DNA from: Bacteroidales bacterium
GTDB taxonomy: Bacteria; Bacteroidota; Bacteroidia; Bacteroidales; WCHB1-69
DNA: 32,944 bases
Assembly (NCBI GenBank): GCA_012522535.1
Contig: JAAYKF010000080.1
Location: 1-32,944, forward strand
Reading direction: 5' to 3'
Both the position numbers and the translations under genes were made by a program. Of this stretch, positions 1 to 8,985 are shown piece by piece (positions within the stretch are counted from its first letter, which is position 1; each line of letters starts with the position of its first letter). The notes below the pieces were generated by a model that did no database searches, had not been told where the DNA came from, and was given only the letters and a program-made list of their open reading frames with translations.

Positions 1-763
1 TAAACTTATCCGAGTTTTCAAAATACTCAATAGATTGTCTTTTGTGCGGAGCATGATTTAGCATGGCAATACCCATAAAATAGTTTACATTGGGGTCGTT
101 GGGATACTCTTTTGCCATCTCTTTAAACTTTAATAAACCTTCAAAATGGTCTTTTTCCATAGCTTCCAACGATTTGCTCAACTTGTTTTTATATGCCAAA
201 TCTTGTTTTGCAACACCCATGGTTTTTCGCTTTTCTCTAATTTCGCTCTCATCTTCTTTGCTGTATAACAAACTGGGATTTTGACAAAACTCTATCTTCT
301 TTTCGGCATCTTTCACATATCTTTTTTCGGCTTTGTACGACTTAGACTTCTCTATATACTCCTCATATAGCGACTTAGCTATATCATAATTCCCCAAATA
401 GTGATTGGATAATGCATTGAAATATATTGCCTCTACTGGTGCCGATTTTTCGGATGGAATATTGACATACTTTTCTGAAAGGTTTTTAGATGATTTGGCA
501 AAGTGGTCCAAAGCATGACTCTTGTCAAACATTAAATAGAACTTACACAAGCCGGCATAAAACTCCAGATTCATATTGTCGGGCTCGGTGTTGCGAAGTG
601 CATTAATTATGTATAATGCATCTTTGTAATTCTCTTCAAATACTAATTTCATAGCATTTTTAAACTGAGTATCAAACTCTGGATTTTCATCTTTTGAGCT
701 TGATAATGAATAGGCTCCTAAGGTGAATACACTCAATATAAAAAGCAAAAATATCTTTTTCAT
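1..763 (-). CDS. TPR-repeat exported protein, partial (C-terminus beyond the left edge)
   Basis: An open frame starts at ATG 763-761 and runs off the window after 254 codons, so the C-terminus is missing. The protein begins MKKIFLLFILSVFTLGAYS, a short charged end followed by a hydrophobic stretch, which fits a Sec signal peptide. There is no lipobox cysteine. The visible part looks like tetratricopeptide helical pairs: a unit at about residues 30-60 (DALYIINALRNTEPDN then LEFYAGLCKFYL), another near 108-130 (YFNALSNHYLGNYDIAKSLYEEY) and another near 225-250 (VNYFMGIAMLNHAPHKRQSIEYF). In Bacteroidota, N-terminal TPR blocks of this kind often precede beta-propeller and OmpA-like domains in large envelope proteins, but that part cannot be seen here. 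It probably acts in the periplasm or at the outer membrane as a binding scaffold. The gene has its own promoter-like box and lies downstream of the WbqC gene on the same strand. Confidence 0.8.
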   Translation of the reverse strand, partial: MKKIFLLFILSVFTLGAYSLSSSKDENPEFDTQFKNAMKLVFEENYKDALYIINALRNTEPDNMNLEFYAGLCKFYLMFDKSHALDHFAKSSKNLSEKYVNIPSEKSAPVEAIYFNALSNHYLGNYDIAKSLYEEYIEKSKSYKAEKRYVKDAEKKIEFCQNPSLLYSKEDESEIREKRKTMGVAKQDLAYKNKLSKSLEAMEKDHFEGLLKFKEMAKEYPNDPNVNYFMGIAMLNHAPHKRQSIEYFENSDKF

Positions 764-783
764 AATTCTTATAATTTAAAAGG

Positions 784-791
784 CAAAAATA
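784..791 (-). promoter_or_regulatory. Bacteroidota -7 promoter box for the TPR gene
   Basis: On the minus strand these bases read TATTTTTG, matching the phylum's TAnnTTTG -7 element, about 20 bases before the ATG at 763. No good TTTG -33 element is seen at the expected distance, so this is a partial match in very AT-rich sequence. Confidence 0.4.
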
Positions 792-848
792 ATAAATTTT
801 TTAATACACATTTTATTCATTTAAGTATTTTGCTAACAAAAGTTAGAT

Positions 849-1514
849 TTAACTTTTAAAGCTGAACAAACCTAACAGAGAAGAGTCGAAATTGTTTTCA
901 TATATACAATTTATAACAGTTCCAGATTGTGGTCCTGCGTTGAAAATCAAGTCTAAAACACTCAAATTTGGTACAAAACCAATCTTATCTTCAAACACTT
1001 GACTGTATTTTTCATATGTCTCAATTATTTGAAATGAATTATATGAATTTTTCTTTGACAATAATATTCTTAAGTCTGAGCTTTCCGGTTCTTGTTCAAA
1101 CTTATTATTAAAATCCATACTAGTAGAGATATTAAGAAGCTTAAAAAAGGTCTTCAAAGCATGGAAATTATATTCAATCAACGATTCTGTTTGAAACATT
1201 ATAATATCTTCAACAATATCATAATAATAGTCGTAGAAGGCTGAAGATTTATAAACCGATTTTAATGTTTTCAGATGATGTTTTTTGAAACTTGTATCTA
1301 AAATTTTAATCTCTTTTGTTTTGGTATTATTCCCATTGGGCTTGCTCACAGGCACTATCAGCGGCTGAACACCCTGCGATGTAGCCACATAGCATCTGTT
1401 TCTCAACGTCTGTTTGGGATATGTCTCCTCTTGCTCTATTAATATTTGATCTGCTGCTTTGCAACAAACCAAATATTCCATTGAAGGCATATATGCTGTG
1501 GGGAAAACTTTCAT
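849..1514 (-). CDS. WbqC-family protein
   Basis: A 221-residue protein of the WbqC-like family. The family's N-terminal signature is visible: FPTAYMPSMEYL near residues 4-15, then a CKA segment, an acidic QEETY stretch, KQTLRNRC, and VQPLIVPVSKP near 50-60. Members are found in polysaccharide and O-antigen gene sets and as isolated genes across Bacteroidota; the reaction is not well established, so I assign only the family. I chose ATG 1514-1512 over the adjacent TTG at 1517-1515. Either leaves almost no gap after the secA stop at 1518, so the gene is probably co-transcribed with secA and translationally coupled to it. No signal peptide or membrane segment is visible, so a cytoplasmic location is likely. 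Confidence 0.82.
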   Translation of the reverse strand: MKVFPTAYMPSMEYLVCCKAADQILIEQEETYPKQTLRNRCYVATSQGVQPLIVPVSKPNGNNTKTKEIKILDTSFKKHHLKTLKSVYKSSAFYDYYYDIVEDIIMFQTESLIEYNFHALKTFFKLLNISTSMDFNNKFEQEPESSDLRILLSKKNSYNSFQIIETYEKYSQVFEDKIGFVPNLSVLDLIFNAGPQSGTVINCIYENNFDSSLLGLFSFKS

Positions 1515-1517
1515 CAA

Positions 1518-4500
1518 CTAAGATGCACCGTGGCAATGCTTATATTTTTTTCCACTACCGCACGGACATAATTCATTTCGTCCAACTTTTTTCTCCACCT
1601 TAACTGGTTGAGTGTTTCTTTCTCCAGCTGTTCTACTGCCAACCAAGTCTTCTCTACTGGTTTGAGTTCTATCCACATCAGAACGCGGCAGATGACCCTC
1701 TTGAACCTTTGTTTCATCCTCTATGGGCAATTTCCCTTTGGTTAAAAATGAAACAATATCTTTATTTATTTTATATATGATTGATTTGAAGAGTTCGAAT
1801 GATTCTAATTTATAAACCAAAAGTGGGTCTTTTTGCTCATACGATGCCGTCTGCACAGCCTGTTTCAGCTCGTCCATTTCTCTCAGATGGTCTTTCCATT
1901 CTTCGTCGATAACAGCCAAGTTCACTCCTTTTTCGATGGCTACTGCCACCTCTTTACCCTCGCTTTCATAACATTTTTTCAGAGAGGCAATTATATTCAA
2001 AGTTTTCTTTCCGTCGGATACTGGCAAGGCTACATTTTCAAATCTATTACCCTCTCTTGTGTATATGGAGTCGATAATAGGCTTTGCTCTTTCAGTTGTA
2101 GTTTGAATTTTATTCATGTAATTTTGGAAAGCTAGCTCATTCAATCTTTCGGCTAACATTTCGGGATTTCCTTGTGAAAATTCTTGCTCATCAAATGGAA
2201 CTTCGCAAGCAAAAACAGAAATTACTTCCATTTTAAAGCCTTCGAAATCGCGTCTTTCTTGATATTCATATACAAGTTGCGACGACAAATCATAGAACAT
2301 ATTTGCAATATCGATGGACAATTTATCTCCATAAAGAGCATTTTTACGTCTATTGTAAATTGTTTCACGTTGCTTATTCATAACATCGTCGTACTCAAGC
2401 AATCTCTTACGAATTCCAAAGTTGTTTTCTTCAACTTTTTTCTGAGCTCTTTCAATGGATTTAGTAATCATTGGGTGCTGAATAACTTCGCCCTCTTGCA
2501 AGCCCATTCTGTCCATTACCTTTGCAATTCTGTCGGAGCCAAATAGTCGCATCAAGTCATCTTCTAACGAAATATAAAACTGCGAAGAACCAGGGTCTCC
2601 CTGACGACCAGCACGTCCACGAAGCTGCCTGTCAACACGTCTGGAATCGTGGCGCTCGGTGCCTATAATAGCCAAACCACCATTCTCTTTAACCCCTTTG
2701 CCCAGCTTAATGTCAGTACCACGACCAGCCATATTGGTAGATATTGTAACTGTTCCAGCTTGACCTGCTTGTGCTACAATGTCTGCCTCTCTTTGGTGTA
2801 ATTTAGCATTAAGAACATTATGAGGTACTTTTCTGAGTGTTAGCATTTTGCTCAATAGCTCTGACGTTTCAACAGAGGTTGTACCTACTAAAACCGGACG
2901 ACCTTCGGAGTTTAGTTTTTTGATTTCATCAATAACAGCATTATATTTTTCACGCTTGGTTTTGTAAACCAAGTCTTCCATATCTTTTCTTTGAATGGGT
3001 CTATTTGTGGGAATAACAACCACATCCAACTTGTAGATGTCCCAAAACTCGCCAGCTTCGGTTTCGGCAGTACCAGTCATACCCGCTAACTTGTTGTACA
3101 TTCTAAAATAGTTTTGAAGTGTTACAGTGGCGTATGTTTGAGTAGCAGCTTCAACCTTAACTCTCTCCTTGGCTTCAATGGCCTGATGTAGCCCATCTGA
3201 GTACCTTCTGCCCTCCATAATACGTCCTGTTTGCTCGTCAACAATCTTAATTTTGTTGTCCATTATGACATATTCCACATTTTTCTCAAAAAGTGTGTAA
3301 GCCTTCATCAACTGGTGTATGGTGTGCAATCTTTCCGACGCTACTGCAAAATTTCTATAAATCTCGGACTTAGCTTCAATTTTTTCTTTTTCAGAAAGAT
3401 TTTGTTTTTCCAATTCGGCCATTTCCGAGCCCACATCAGGCATAATAAACATTTTGGCCTCTTCGGCACTATTTGAAACAAGGTCGATACCTTTGTCGGT
3501 AATATCAATTGTGTTTAATTTTTCTTCGATAACAAAATAAAGCTCATCATCGATTATGTGCATATGTTTGTTTTGCTCTGCCATGTAGAAACCTTCGGTT
3601 TTTAGCAACAACTGCTTCATACCGGTTTCACTTAAAAATTTAATCAGAGCTTTATTTTTTGGCAAACCACGGTGTGCACGCAATAACAATTTTGCACCTT
3701 CTTTATATTCTTCGCTATCTTCTGGATGACTCAAAAGAGTTTTTGCATCGGCCAATATTTTTGTCACCAAATTTCTTTGGGCATTGTATAAACGTTCAAC
3801 AACTGGTTTATATCTATCAAACTCTTGCTGATCGCCTTTTGGTGTTGGTCCTGAAATAATAAGTGGCGTACGAGCATCGTCAATTAAAACAGAGTCAACC
3901 TCGTCCACAATGGCAAAATTGTGCGGGCGTTGTACTAACTCAGTTATATTTTTCGACATATTATCTCTCAAATAATCGAAACCAAACTCATTATTAGTAC
4001 CAAAGGTAATATCAGCCAAATATGCATTTCTTCTCTCATCGGTGTGGGGTTGATGTTTATCAATACAATCTACCGATAATCCATGGAATTCATACAAAGG
4101 TCCCATCCACTCGGCGTCACGACGGGCCAAATAATCGTTCACTGTAACCACATGAACACCTTTTCCGGTAAGTGCATTCAAATATACTGGCAGTGTCGCC
4201 ACAAGGGTTTTCCCCTCTCCCGTAGCCATTTCAGCAATTTTACCTTGGTGCAATACTATTCCACCAATAAGTTGCACATCATAATGACACATATCCCACT
4301 TCAGCAAGTTTCCACCAGCCGTCCACTCACTATTCCATCTGGCTTTGTCGCCTATAATATTTACTGAATCGCGCGTTGCAGCAATATCCTTATCAAAGTC
4401 TGTGGCGGTGACTTCCACAAATTCACCATTTTTAAATCTGTCTGCGGTTTCGCGAAGAACTGCAAAGGCTTCGGGAAGAATTTCATTTAAAACCTCCTGC

Positions 4501-4799
4501 GATTTCTTATAACTTGTCTTTTCTAAATTTTCAAGCTCTGTATATAAATTTCCTTTTTCACTTATATCTAACTCATATTCAGTATCTAAACGATGTTTGA
4601 TATGTGCTATTTGCATCTCTTCTTCTTCTACTTTCAGCCTAATTTTTTCTTTAAACTCAAAGGTTTTATTTCGTAGCTCATCGTTGCTAAGTTTTTGATA
4701 TGGCTCTCTCAGAGCTAAACATTTTTGCAGAATGGGATTAATTTCTTTTATATCTCTTTCCGACTTAGTTCTAAAAAATTTCTTGAAAATATTCAACAT
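1518..4799 (-). CDS. secA: Preprotein translocase ATPase SecA
   Basis: SecA is the motor that uses ATP to push unfolded preproteins through SecYEG. The 1093-residue protein has every expected element: Walker A MATGEGKT (191-198), Walker B-type DEVD (299-302), [12 protein letters not shown] (574-585), [14 protein letters not shown] (687-700) and the [15 protein letters not shown] arginine-finger region (725-739). The C-terminal zinc site is C1078-x-C1080-x8-C1089-H1090, which in other bacteria binds SecB or phospholipid. It is longer than E. coli SecA (about 900 residues). The extra length includes an N-terminal charged insertion near 50-100, as in other Bacteroidota SecAs, and more sequence in the preprotein cross-linking domain. 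The start MLNIFKKFF is the normal family N-terminus. secA is followed 3 bases later by the WbqC gene. Its upstream neighbour ends in its own terminator, so secA is probably transcribed from a promoter just ahead of it. Confidence 0.98.
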   Translation of the reverse strand: MLNIFKKFFRTKSERDIKEINPILQKCLALREPYQKLSNDELRNKTFEFKEKIRLKVEEEEMQIAHIKHRLDTEYELDISEKGNLYTELENLEKTSYKKSQEVLNEILPEAFAVLRETADRFKNGEFVEVTATDFDKDIAATRDSVNIIGDKARWNSEWTAGGNLLKWDMCHYDVQLIGGIVLHQGKIAEMATGEGKTLVATLPVYLNALTGKGVHVVTVNDYLARRDAEWMGPLYEFHGLSVDCIDKHQPHTDERRNAYLADITFGTNNEFGFDYLRDNMSKNITELVQRPHNFAIVDEVDSVLIDDARTPLIISGPTPKGDQQEFDRYKPVVERLYNAQRNLVTKILADAKTLLSHPEDSEEYKEGAKLLLRAHRGLPKNKALIKFLSETGMKQLLLKTEGFYMAEQNKHMHIIDDELYFVIEEKLNTIDITDKGIDLVSNSAEEAKMFIMPDVGSEMAELEKQNLSEKEKIEAKSEIYRNFAVASERLHTIHQLMKAYTLFEKNVEYVIMDNKIKIVDEQTGRIMEGRRYSDGLHQAIEAKERVKVEAATQTYATVTLQNYFRMYNKLAGMTGTAETEAGEFWDIYKLDVVVIPTNRPIQRKDMEDLVYKTKREKYNAVIDEIKKLNSEGRPVLVGTTSVETSELLSKMLTLRKVPHNVLNAKLHQREADIVAQAGQAGTVTISTNMAGRGTDIKLGKGVKENGGLAIIGTERHDSRRVDRQLRGRAGRQGDPGSSQFYISLEDDLMRLFGSDRIAKVMDRMGLQEGEVIQHPMITKSIERAQKKVEENNFGIRKRLLEYDDVMNKQRETIYNRRKNALYGDKLSIDIANMFYDLSSQLVYEYQERRDFEGFKMEVISVFACEVPFDEQEFSQGNPEMLAERLNELAFQNYMNKIQTTTERAKPIIDSIYTREGNRFENVALPVSDGKKTLNIIASLKKCYESEGKEVAVAIEKGVNLAVIDEEWKDHLREMDELKQAVQTASYEQKDPLLVYKLESFELFKSIIYKINKDIVSFLTKGKLPIEDETKVQEGHLPRSDVDRTQTSREDLVGSRTAGERNTQPVKVEKKVGRNELCPCGSGKKYKHCHGAS

Positions 4800-4823
4800 T
4801 TTTGCTTATAGTTTATTTTGGAA

Positions 4824-4831
4824 CAAAATTA
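4824..4831 (-). promoter_or_regulatory. -7 promoter box for secA
   Basis: The minus strand reads TAATTTTG here, matching TAnnTTTG, 25 bases before the secA ATG. It lies between the upstream terminator and secA, where a promoter is needed. No clear -33 element is seen. Confidence 0.45.
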
Positions 4832-4866
4832 GTGATAAATTGGCAACAATTTGCTATTTATAGACA

Positions 4867-4890
4867 CAAAAAAAGGGCAAAAGCCCTTTA
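4867..4890 (-). terminator. Rho-independent terminator after the DUF2795 gene
   Basis: On the minus strand a 7-bp stem AAAGGGC/GCCCTTT with loop TTTT is followed by a run of T. It begins 22 bases after the stop of the DUF2795 gene and ends that transcript before secA. Confidence 0.85.
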
Positions 4891-4911
4891 ATGTGTTAAA
4901 TAATCTTAGTA

Positions 4912-5133
4912 CTAATACTCATCTTCGTGGAAGAAAAAATCTTCTTTAGTTGGATAATCTTGCCAAATATCTTCAATACTATCATAAACCTCTCCCTCAT
5001 CTTCTATTTCTTGCAAGTTCTCAACTACTTCGGCTGGCAATCCTGTACGAACAGCATAGTCGATAAGCTCCTCTTTTGTCGCTGGCCAAGGTGCATCTTC
5101 TAATCTTGAAGCTAATTCTAAAGTCCAATACAT
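4912..5133 (-). CDS. DUF2795 family small acidic protein
   Basis: A 73-residue protein with the DUF2795 pattern: MYWTLELASRLEDAPWP, a segment resembling the family's 'P..KEEL..YA' helix (residues 19-31), then GLPAEVVENLQEIEDEGEVYDSIEDIWQDYP. The C-terminal half is strongly acidic. Proteins of this size and sequence are common in Bacteroidota, and no biochemical role is known to me. It has no signal peptide or membrane helix, so it is probably cytoplasmic. It sits as a single-gene unit: a promoter-like element lies 30-60 bases upstream and a hairpin terminator follows. Confidence 0.8.
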   Translation of the reverse strand: MYWTLELASRLEDAPWPATKEELIDYAVRTGLPAEVVENLQEIEDEGEVYDSIEDIWQDYPTKEDFFFHEDEY

Positions 5134-5163
5134 ATTTAATATCTTTTAATTTTTTTTGGAATG

Positions 5164-5195
5164 CAAAAGTAATAAAACTTTTTCTATTTGTCAAG
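5164..5195 (-). promoter_or_regulatory. Promoter of the DUF2795 gene
   Basis: The minus strand has TACTTTTG at 5171-5164 as the -7 box and CTTG at 5195-5192 as a -33-like element, 20 bases apart, upstream of the ATG at 5133. The spacing fits the Bacteroidota promoter form. Confidence 0.6.
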
Positions 5196-5221
5196 CCCTT
5201 ATTTGCTAAAAATATGTAAAA

Positions 5222-5782
5222 TCACACTTTCCAAATCTCATCTTTGCACTCAGACTCGCTACAGAGCCACCTTGAGAGTAGGAAAAAATAGTCGGAAAGC
5301 CTATTTAAATATTTCAACACCTCATCTGGAACTGCTTCCAAGGAGTTTAATCTCAACACCTCTCTCTCGGCACGCCTAGACACAGTTCTACATACATGAG
5401 CATAGGACGATTCTAAGTTTCCTCCAGGGAGAATGAAATTTGTTAAAGCTGGCAAATTGTCATCATATCTGTCTATGGCTTTCTCTAAAAACTCAATATC
5501 TGAATTTGAAATTTGAGGCATTTTTTTCTTTAATTCAGTTTTTTGGTCATACGCAACCAAAGATTCTAATCTAAAAATCACTTCAATAATTGTGCTGAGC
5601 TCCGCTTTAATATCCTCGTTTTTTAGCTGGTTTTTCAGAACTGCTATGAAAGCATTTAGCTCATCTAAAGTTCCATAAGCTTCAACTCTTTGATGATATT
5701 TTGGAACACGAGTTCTGCCTATCAGAGACGTTTCGCCCTTGTCACCAGTTTTTGAATATATTTTAAATTTATTTTCACTCAT
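5222..5782 (-). CDS. PduO-type ATP:cob(I)alamin adenosyltransferase
   Basis: This enzyme transfers the adenosyl group of ATP to cob(I)alamin, making adenosylcobalamin for enzymes such as methylmalonyl-CoA mutase. The 186-residue length and motifs match the PduO/MMAB family rather than CobA/BtuR. The N-terminal ATP-binding segment YSKTGDKGETSLIGRTRVPK is at residues 9-28 and VEAYGTLDELNAF at 33-45. The catalytic helix is CRTVSRRAER (131-140), and YLNRLSDYFFLLSRW is at 158-172. The protein is soluble and all alpha-helical by family. It is on the same strand as the methyltransferase upstream but separated by 124 bases with a promoter-like box, so it may be an independent unit. No B12-dependent enzyme or cobalamin riboswitch is visible in the window. 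Confidence 0.92.
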   Translation of the reverse strand: MSENKFKIYSKTGDKGETSLIGRTRVPKYHQRVEAYGTLDELNAFIAVLKNQLKNEDIKAELSTIIEVIFRLESLVAYDQKTELKKKMPQISNSDIEFLEKAIDRYDDNLPALTNFILPGGNLESSYAHVCRTVSRRAEREVLRLNSLEAVPDEVLKYLNRLSDYFFLLSRWLCSESECKDEIWKV

Positions 5783-5805
5783 ATTAAATTGATTTTTTCA
5801 ACTTA

Positions 5806-5813
5806 CAAAACTA
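5806..5813 (-). promoter_or_regulatory. -7 promoter box for the cobalamin adenosyltransferase gene
   Basis: The minus strand reads TAGTTTTG, matching TAnnTTTG, 24 bases before the ATG at 5782. A TTTG at 5831-5828 is only 14 bases away, closer than the usual spacing. Confidence 0.4.
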
Positions 5814-5906
5814 TGCTTTTATTCTCACAAATTTGTATAACGTCTGGAAGTTGCGTTTTGTTTCTTCAAAAACAATTTTGAACCTGCCATTTTAATGACC
5901 GAAATA

Positions 5907-6704
5907 TCACAAGAATAGCTTTCTGTATTTAAAATTTTGCTTGCTAAAACTTGTAGATGTAAATAATATACCCATTTGCCACATCTCAATGGAGAGCGTA
6001 AAGCACTCATCTTCTATTATTTTCCGCCAAGCCTTATTCATATCCTTCGACCAGTGAATATCATCCAAAATTAGAATTGAATTTTCGCTCATCAAGCCTT
6101 TGACAAATTCAGTATATTTCACCACAGCATCATAGGTGTGATTGGCATCTATCACCACCATATCTACCTTTTCTGAAAAATAATCTTTTTGTTTTACAAC
6201 ATCGTCAATATTGGCATTTATGGCAACAATATTTTCGGCATTCATCTTTTTAAAAGCATTTTGGGCATAAAGGTAAATATTTTCCGAGCCCTCAATGGTG
6301 TATATTTTTGCAACAGAATCAGCTCTACTCATTGCCATTGTGCTCACGCCAAAAGAGCTACCAAATTCAATTATTTTTTCTACACCTAAGTAATTTATTA
6401 TATTGTAGAAAAACCTTAGTTCTGCCTTACTCTTGAGCGAATTTTGAGCATGCTTTGAAATATTGGTTTTATATATCTTTTGCTTTTGACCACCACTACC
6501 AAGATCTTCAACTTCTATCAAAGACTTGTCTGACAAAACTTCTTTACGATAGTTTAAAACATCGTCAAGATGAGTTGGTTTTTTCTTATTTGAAATTACA
6601 TCTTTAATAAAGTTGTACAAAAATGGCGAGTGAGCCGAGTGGACGGTTTTGGAAGCAAAAAACCATTTAACAAAAAGCCCTATTCTCTCTATTTTTCTTT
6701 TCAA
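5907..6704 (-). CDS. Class I SAM-dependent methyltransferase
   Basis: A 265-residue methyltransferase with a Rossmann core. The SAM-binding motif I is IIEFGSSFGVST (111-122); an acidic strand end lies at YTIEGSENI (135-143), VVIDANHTYD at 183-192 and LILDDIHWS at 211-219. The DANH and DDIHW pattern resembles the Methyltransf_24/O-methyltransferase group. The N-terminal segment with VHSAHSPFLYNFIKD (21-35) is typical of a Bacteroidota subfamily of unknown substrate. No ATG is available near the N-terminus. The frame opens after the response regulator's own stop at 6711-6713, and the first usable start is TTG at 6704-6702. This places it 6 bases after the regulator gene, so it is very likely co-transcribed with the two-component pair. 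It has no signal peptide. The substrate is unknown. Confidence 0.85.
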   Translation of the reverse strand: MKRKIERIGLFVKWFFASKTVHSAHSPFLYNFIKDVISNKKKPTHLDDVLNYRKEVLSDKSLIEVEDLGSGGQKQKIYKTNISKHAQNSLKSKAELRFFYNIINYLGVEKIIEFGSSFGVSTMAMSRADSVAKIYTIEGSENIYLYAQNAFKKMNAENIVAINANIDDVVKQKDYFSEKVDMVVIDANHTYDAVVKYTEFVKGLMSENSILILDDIHWSKDMNKAWRKIIEDECFTLSIEMWQMGILFTSTSFSKQNFKYRKLFL

Positions 6705-6710
6705 AGAAAA

Positions 6711-7406
6711 TTATTTTGCATCCACAAGTTTAAATCCAATACCATGAACGTTCATTAGAACAATATTTGGATCGTCTTTTAGATATTTTCTCAATTTGGT
6801 GATATAAACATCCATACTTCTGGCGTTAAAATAGCTATCGTCATTCCAAATTTTCTTCAAAGCCATTGATCTATCAAGGATGTCATTTTTCTTTTCACAA
6901 AGGAGTCTGAGCAGTTCTGCCTCTTTTGAGGTTAGTTTTTGCTCTCTATCCTCGAAGCTTAGAATTTGGCGTGTGTAGTCGTAAGTATATTTCCCTACTG
7001 TGAAAAAAGTTTGCTGTTGCTCACCTATCAATGCGGGGTCTGTGCGACGTAGCACTGCTTTTATTCTCACCAAAAGCTCATCCATGCTAAAAGGCTTGGT
7101 GATATAATCGTCGGCTCCAATATCAAAACCTTCCAAAACATCTTGCTGCATATTTTTGGCAGTTAAGAATAGAATTGGAATTTTATCATTTTGTGTTTTA
7201 ATTTCTTTTGCCAGTGTAAATCCATCTTTAACAGGCATCATCACATCCAACAGACATAAGTCGTAATGGTTTATCATAAAACTTCTCATGGCCAATTCGC
7301 CATTTTGAAACAAATCCACTTCAAAGCCTTTAACTTCAAGATATGATGTTAGAACTTTCCCTAAATTGGAATCATCTTCTGCTAATAATACTCTAATTTT
7401 CTCCAT
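6711..7406 (-). CDS. OmpR-family response regulator (RprY-like)
   Basis: A 231-residue DNA-binding response regulator. The receiver domain (1-120) has acidic E10, D11 and D12, phospho-acceptor D54 in CLLDVMMP, T82 in LFLTAKN and K104 in ITKPFS. The winged-helix domain (about 135-231) has KLTSKEAELLRLLCEKKNDILDR and ends RSMDVYITKLRKYLKDDPNIVLMNVHGIGFKLV, the recognition helix and wing of the OmpR/PhoB group. It closely resembles RprY of Bacteroides in layout and in motifs such as KDGFTLA and GADDYITKPFSM. It starts 1 base after the kinase stop, so the two are translated as a coupled pair. Its targets cannot be read from this window. Confidence 0.95.
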   Translation of the reverse strand: MEKIRVLLAEDDSNLGKVLTSYLEVKGFEVDLFQNGELAMRSFMINHYDLCLLDVMMPVKDGFTLAKEIKTQNDKIPILFLTAKNMQQDVLEGFDIGADDYITKPFSMDELLVRIKAVLRRTDPALIGEQQQTFFTVGKYTYDYTRQILSFEDREQKLTSKEAELLRLLCEKKNDILDRSMALKKIWNDDSYFNARSMDVYITKLRKYLKDDPNIVLMNVHGIGFKLVDAK

Positions 7407-7407
7407 A

Positions 7408-8922
7408 TTACATCTCTATTTTAGGTAAAAATACAATAAAATTACTTCCCTTTCTCATTTCACTCTCTACATTAACGGTACCTTTATGCATAAATATTAC
7501 TGTTTTAACATAGTTTAACCCTAAACCAAAGCCTCTAACATTGTGAATATTGCCTGTGGGAACTCTATAGAGCTTATCAAAAATTTTGCTCAAATTGGCT
7601 TTGCTGATTCCAATACCATTATCCTGAATCGAAATTTGAATTCCATTATTGAGGATTTTGGTACTGATGGTAATTTTTAAATCGTCGGGTGTATATTTGA
7701 TGGCATTGTCAACAATATTGAAAAGGGCATTGGAAATATGAAATTTATCTGCAATTATTAGAGATACATTTTCATCATAGACTCTTTCTACACTTCCATT
7801 TTTAGATTTTATGGCAAGCTTTAGCCTTTCAACTATGTCATCGAGGATTTCGTGTACATCTAAAATCTCTTTTTTGAACTTGAGTTCGCCTTTGTCCAAT
7901 ATTGCTGTTTGTAGAATTTTTTCTGCCATTATACCCAAGCGTTGGTTTTCGACAGATATTATGTCGATATAGTTGTTGGCAAGTTCGGGCGTATTTTTTA
8001 TATCATCATCATTCAATGCTTCGCACGCAAGAGCTATTGTGGATATGGGAGTTTTAAATTCATGGGTCATATTATTTACGAAATCGTTTTTCATATCTGA
8101 CAATTTTCTCTGTTTTATGATGGTCATAATGGTATAAGAAAACACGAACATGATAGTGAGAATCAAAAACATAGATACTGTCAGCATAATCCACAATTGC
8201 TTCATAATGAATTTAGTTTCATCGGGGAAGAAAAGCAACAAAAAGTAAGGTTCAGAAAAAACATCACTGGGGAATAGTTTATATGCAACACTTTTTCCTA
8301 AAAGTTCATCATGATATTTTCCAGTTTTTTCATACACAATTTCTTGTGAGATGGGAGAAAAAACGCCAAACTCATACTTTGTATTTATTCCAAATTGTTT
8401 AAACTCGTCATTTAACAACGAATCCACTAAAGATTTTTCTGCTCTTTCAGAAATTGGCAAAACAGCTCTAGGTTTAAAAAGCTTTTGAGTAATATCGCCA
8501 AAAGAAAACATATCGTCAAAATCTATAAAAGGTTCGTAGGATATGTTTTCTGGTGGAATTACTTCAAAATCAGCACTATCTTGTCCATCTTCAATGTTAC
8601 TATATTCATATGAAAATTCATATTGCAATGTAGAATCATTGCCCGCAACTTTATATTCAACTCCATTCTCTCCTTTGTTTCTTAGAATTGAATCCAACTG
8701 AGGTTTGGGGAATTTGACAGGATTAAAAGCATCAGAATTTCTTGCCAAATCGATTCTTTCCAACTTAAAAATTACGTTTATGATGGCATTATTTACATTG
8801 TCATTAAAATTGGATTCACGAACTTTTATGGCACTTTTAACCCATAGCACTTGAAAGCCAACCAATGCAACAAGCACCACTGCCATGGTAAAAACTATAA
8901 CTCTGATTCGCGTTTTACTCAT
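7408..8922 (-). CDS. Sensor histidine kinase (RprX-like), partner of the adjacent regulator
   Basis: A 504-residue inner-membrane kinase. TM1 is at about residues 8-28 and TM2 at about 243-269, enclosing a periplasmic domain of about 210 residues (30-240) that I do not recognise and that probably senses the signal. There is no obvious HAMP domain. The cytoplasmic core follows TM2 directly: H-box FVNNMTHEFKTP with phospho-acceptor H287, N-box FNIVDNAIKYTPDD (401-414), G1 box DNGIGIS (434-440) and G2 box GFGLGL (464-469). This is a HisKA plus HATPase arrangement. The gene lies 63 bases after gpsA and 1 base before the regulator, so a gpsA-kinase-regulator-methyltransferase transcript is plausible. 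No promoter of the TAnnTTTG form is visible in the 63-base gap. Confidence 0.95.
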   Translation of the reverse strand: MSKTRIRVIVFTMAVVLVALVGFQVLWVKSAIKVRESNFNDNVNNAIINVIFKLERIDLARNSDAFNPVKFPKPQLDSILRNKGENGVEYKVAGNDSTLQYEFSYEYSNIEDGQDSADFEVIPPENISYEPFIDFDDMFSFGDITQKLFKPRAVLPISERAEKSLVDSLLNDEFKQFGINTKYEFGVFSPISQEIVYEKTGKYHDELLGKSVAYKLFPSDVFSEPYFLLLFFPDETKFIMKQLWIMLTVSMFLILTIMFVFSYTIMTIIKQRKLSDMKNDFVNNMTHEFKTPISTIALACEALNDDDIKNTPELANNYIDIISVENQRLGIMAEKILQTAILDKGELKFKKEILDVHEILDDIVERLKLAIKSKNGSVERVYDENVSLIIADKFHISNALFNIVDNAIKYTPDDLKITISTKILNNGIQISIQDNGIGISKANLSKIFDKLYRVPTGNIHNVRGFGLGLNYVKTVIFMHKGTVNVESEMRKGSNFIVFLPKIEM

Positions 8923-8985
8923 TTTTTCTTGTTTCTTTGACAGAAAGACACCAATTCAACACAAAAATCAACTAATTGTTGTGTA

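Noticed and set aside
833-846. CTAAC/GTTAG hairpin after the WbqC gene as a terminator
   Set aside because: The stem is only 5 bp and on the minus strand it is followed by GCAAAATA, not a T run.
2184-2546. A 120-residue plus-strand frame inside secA
   Set aside because: Opposite-strand shadow of secA with no recognisable domain or start signal.
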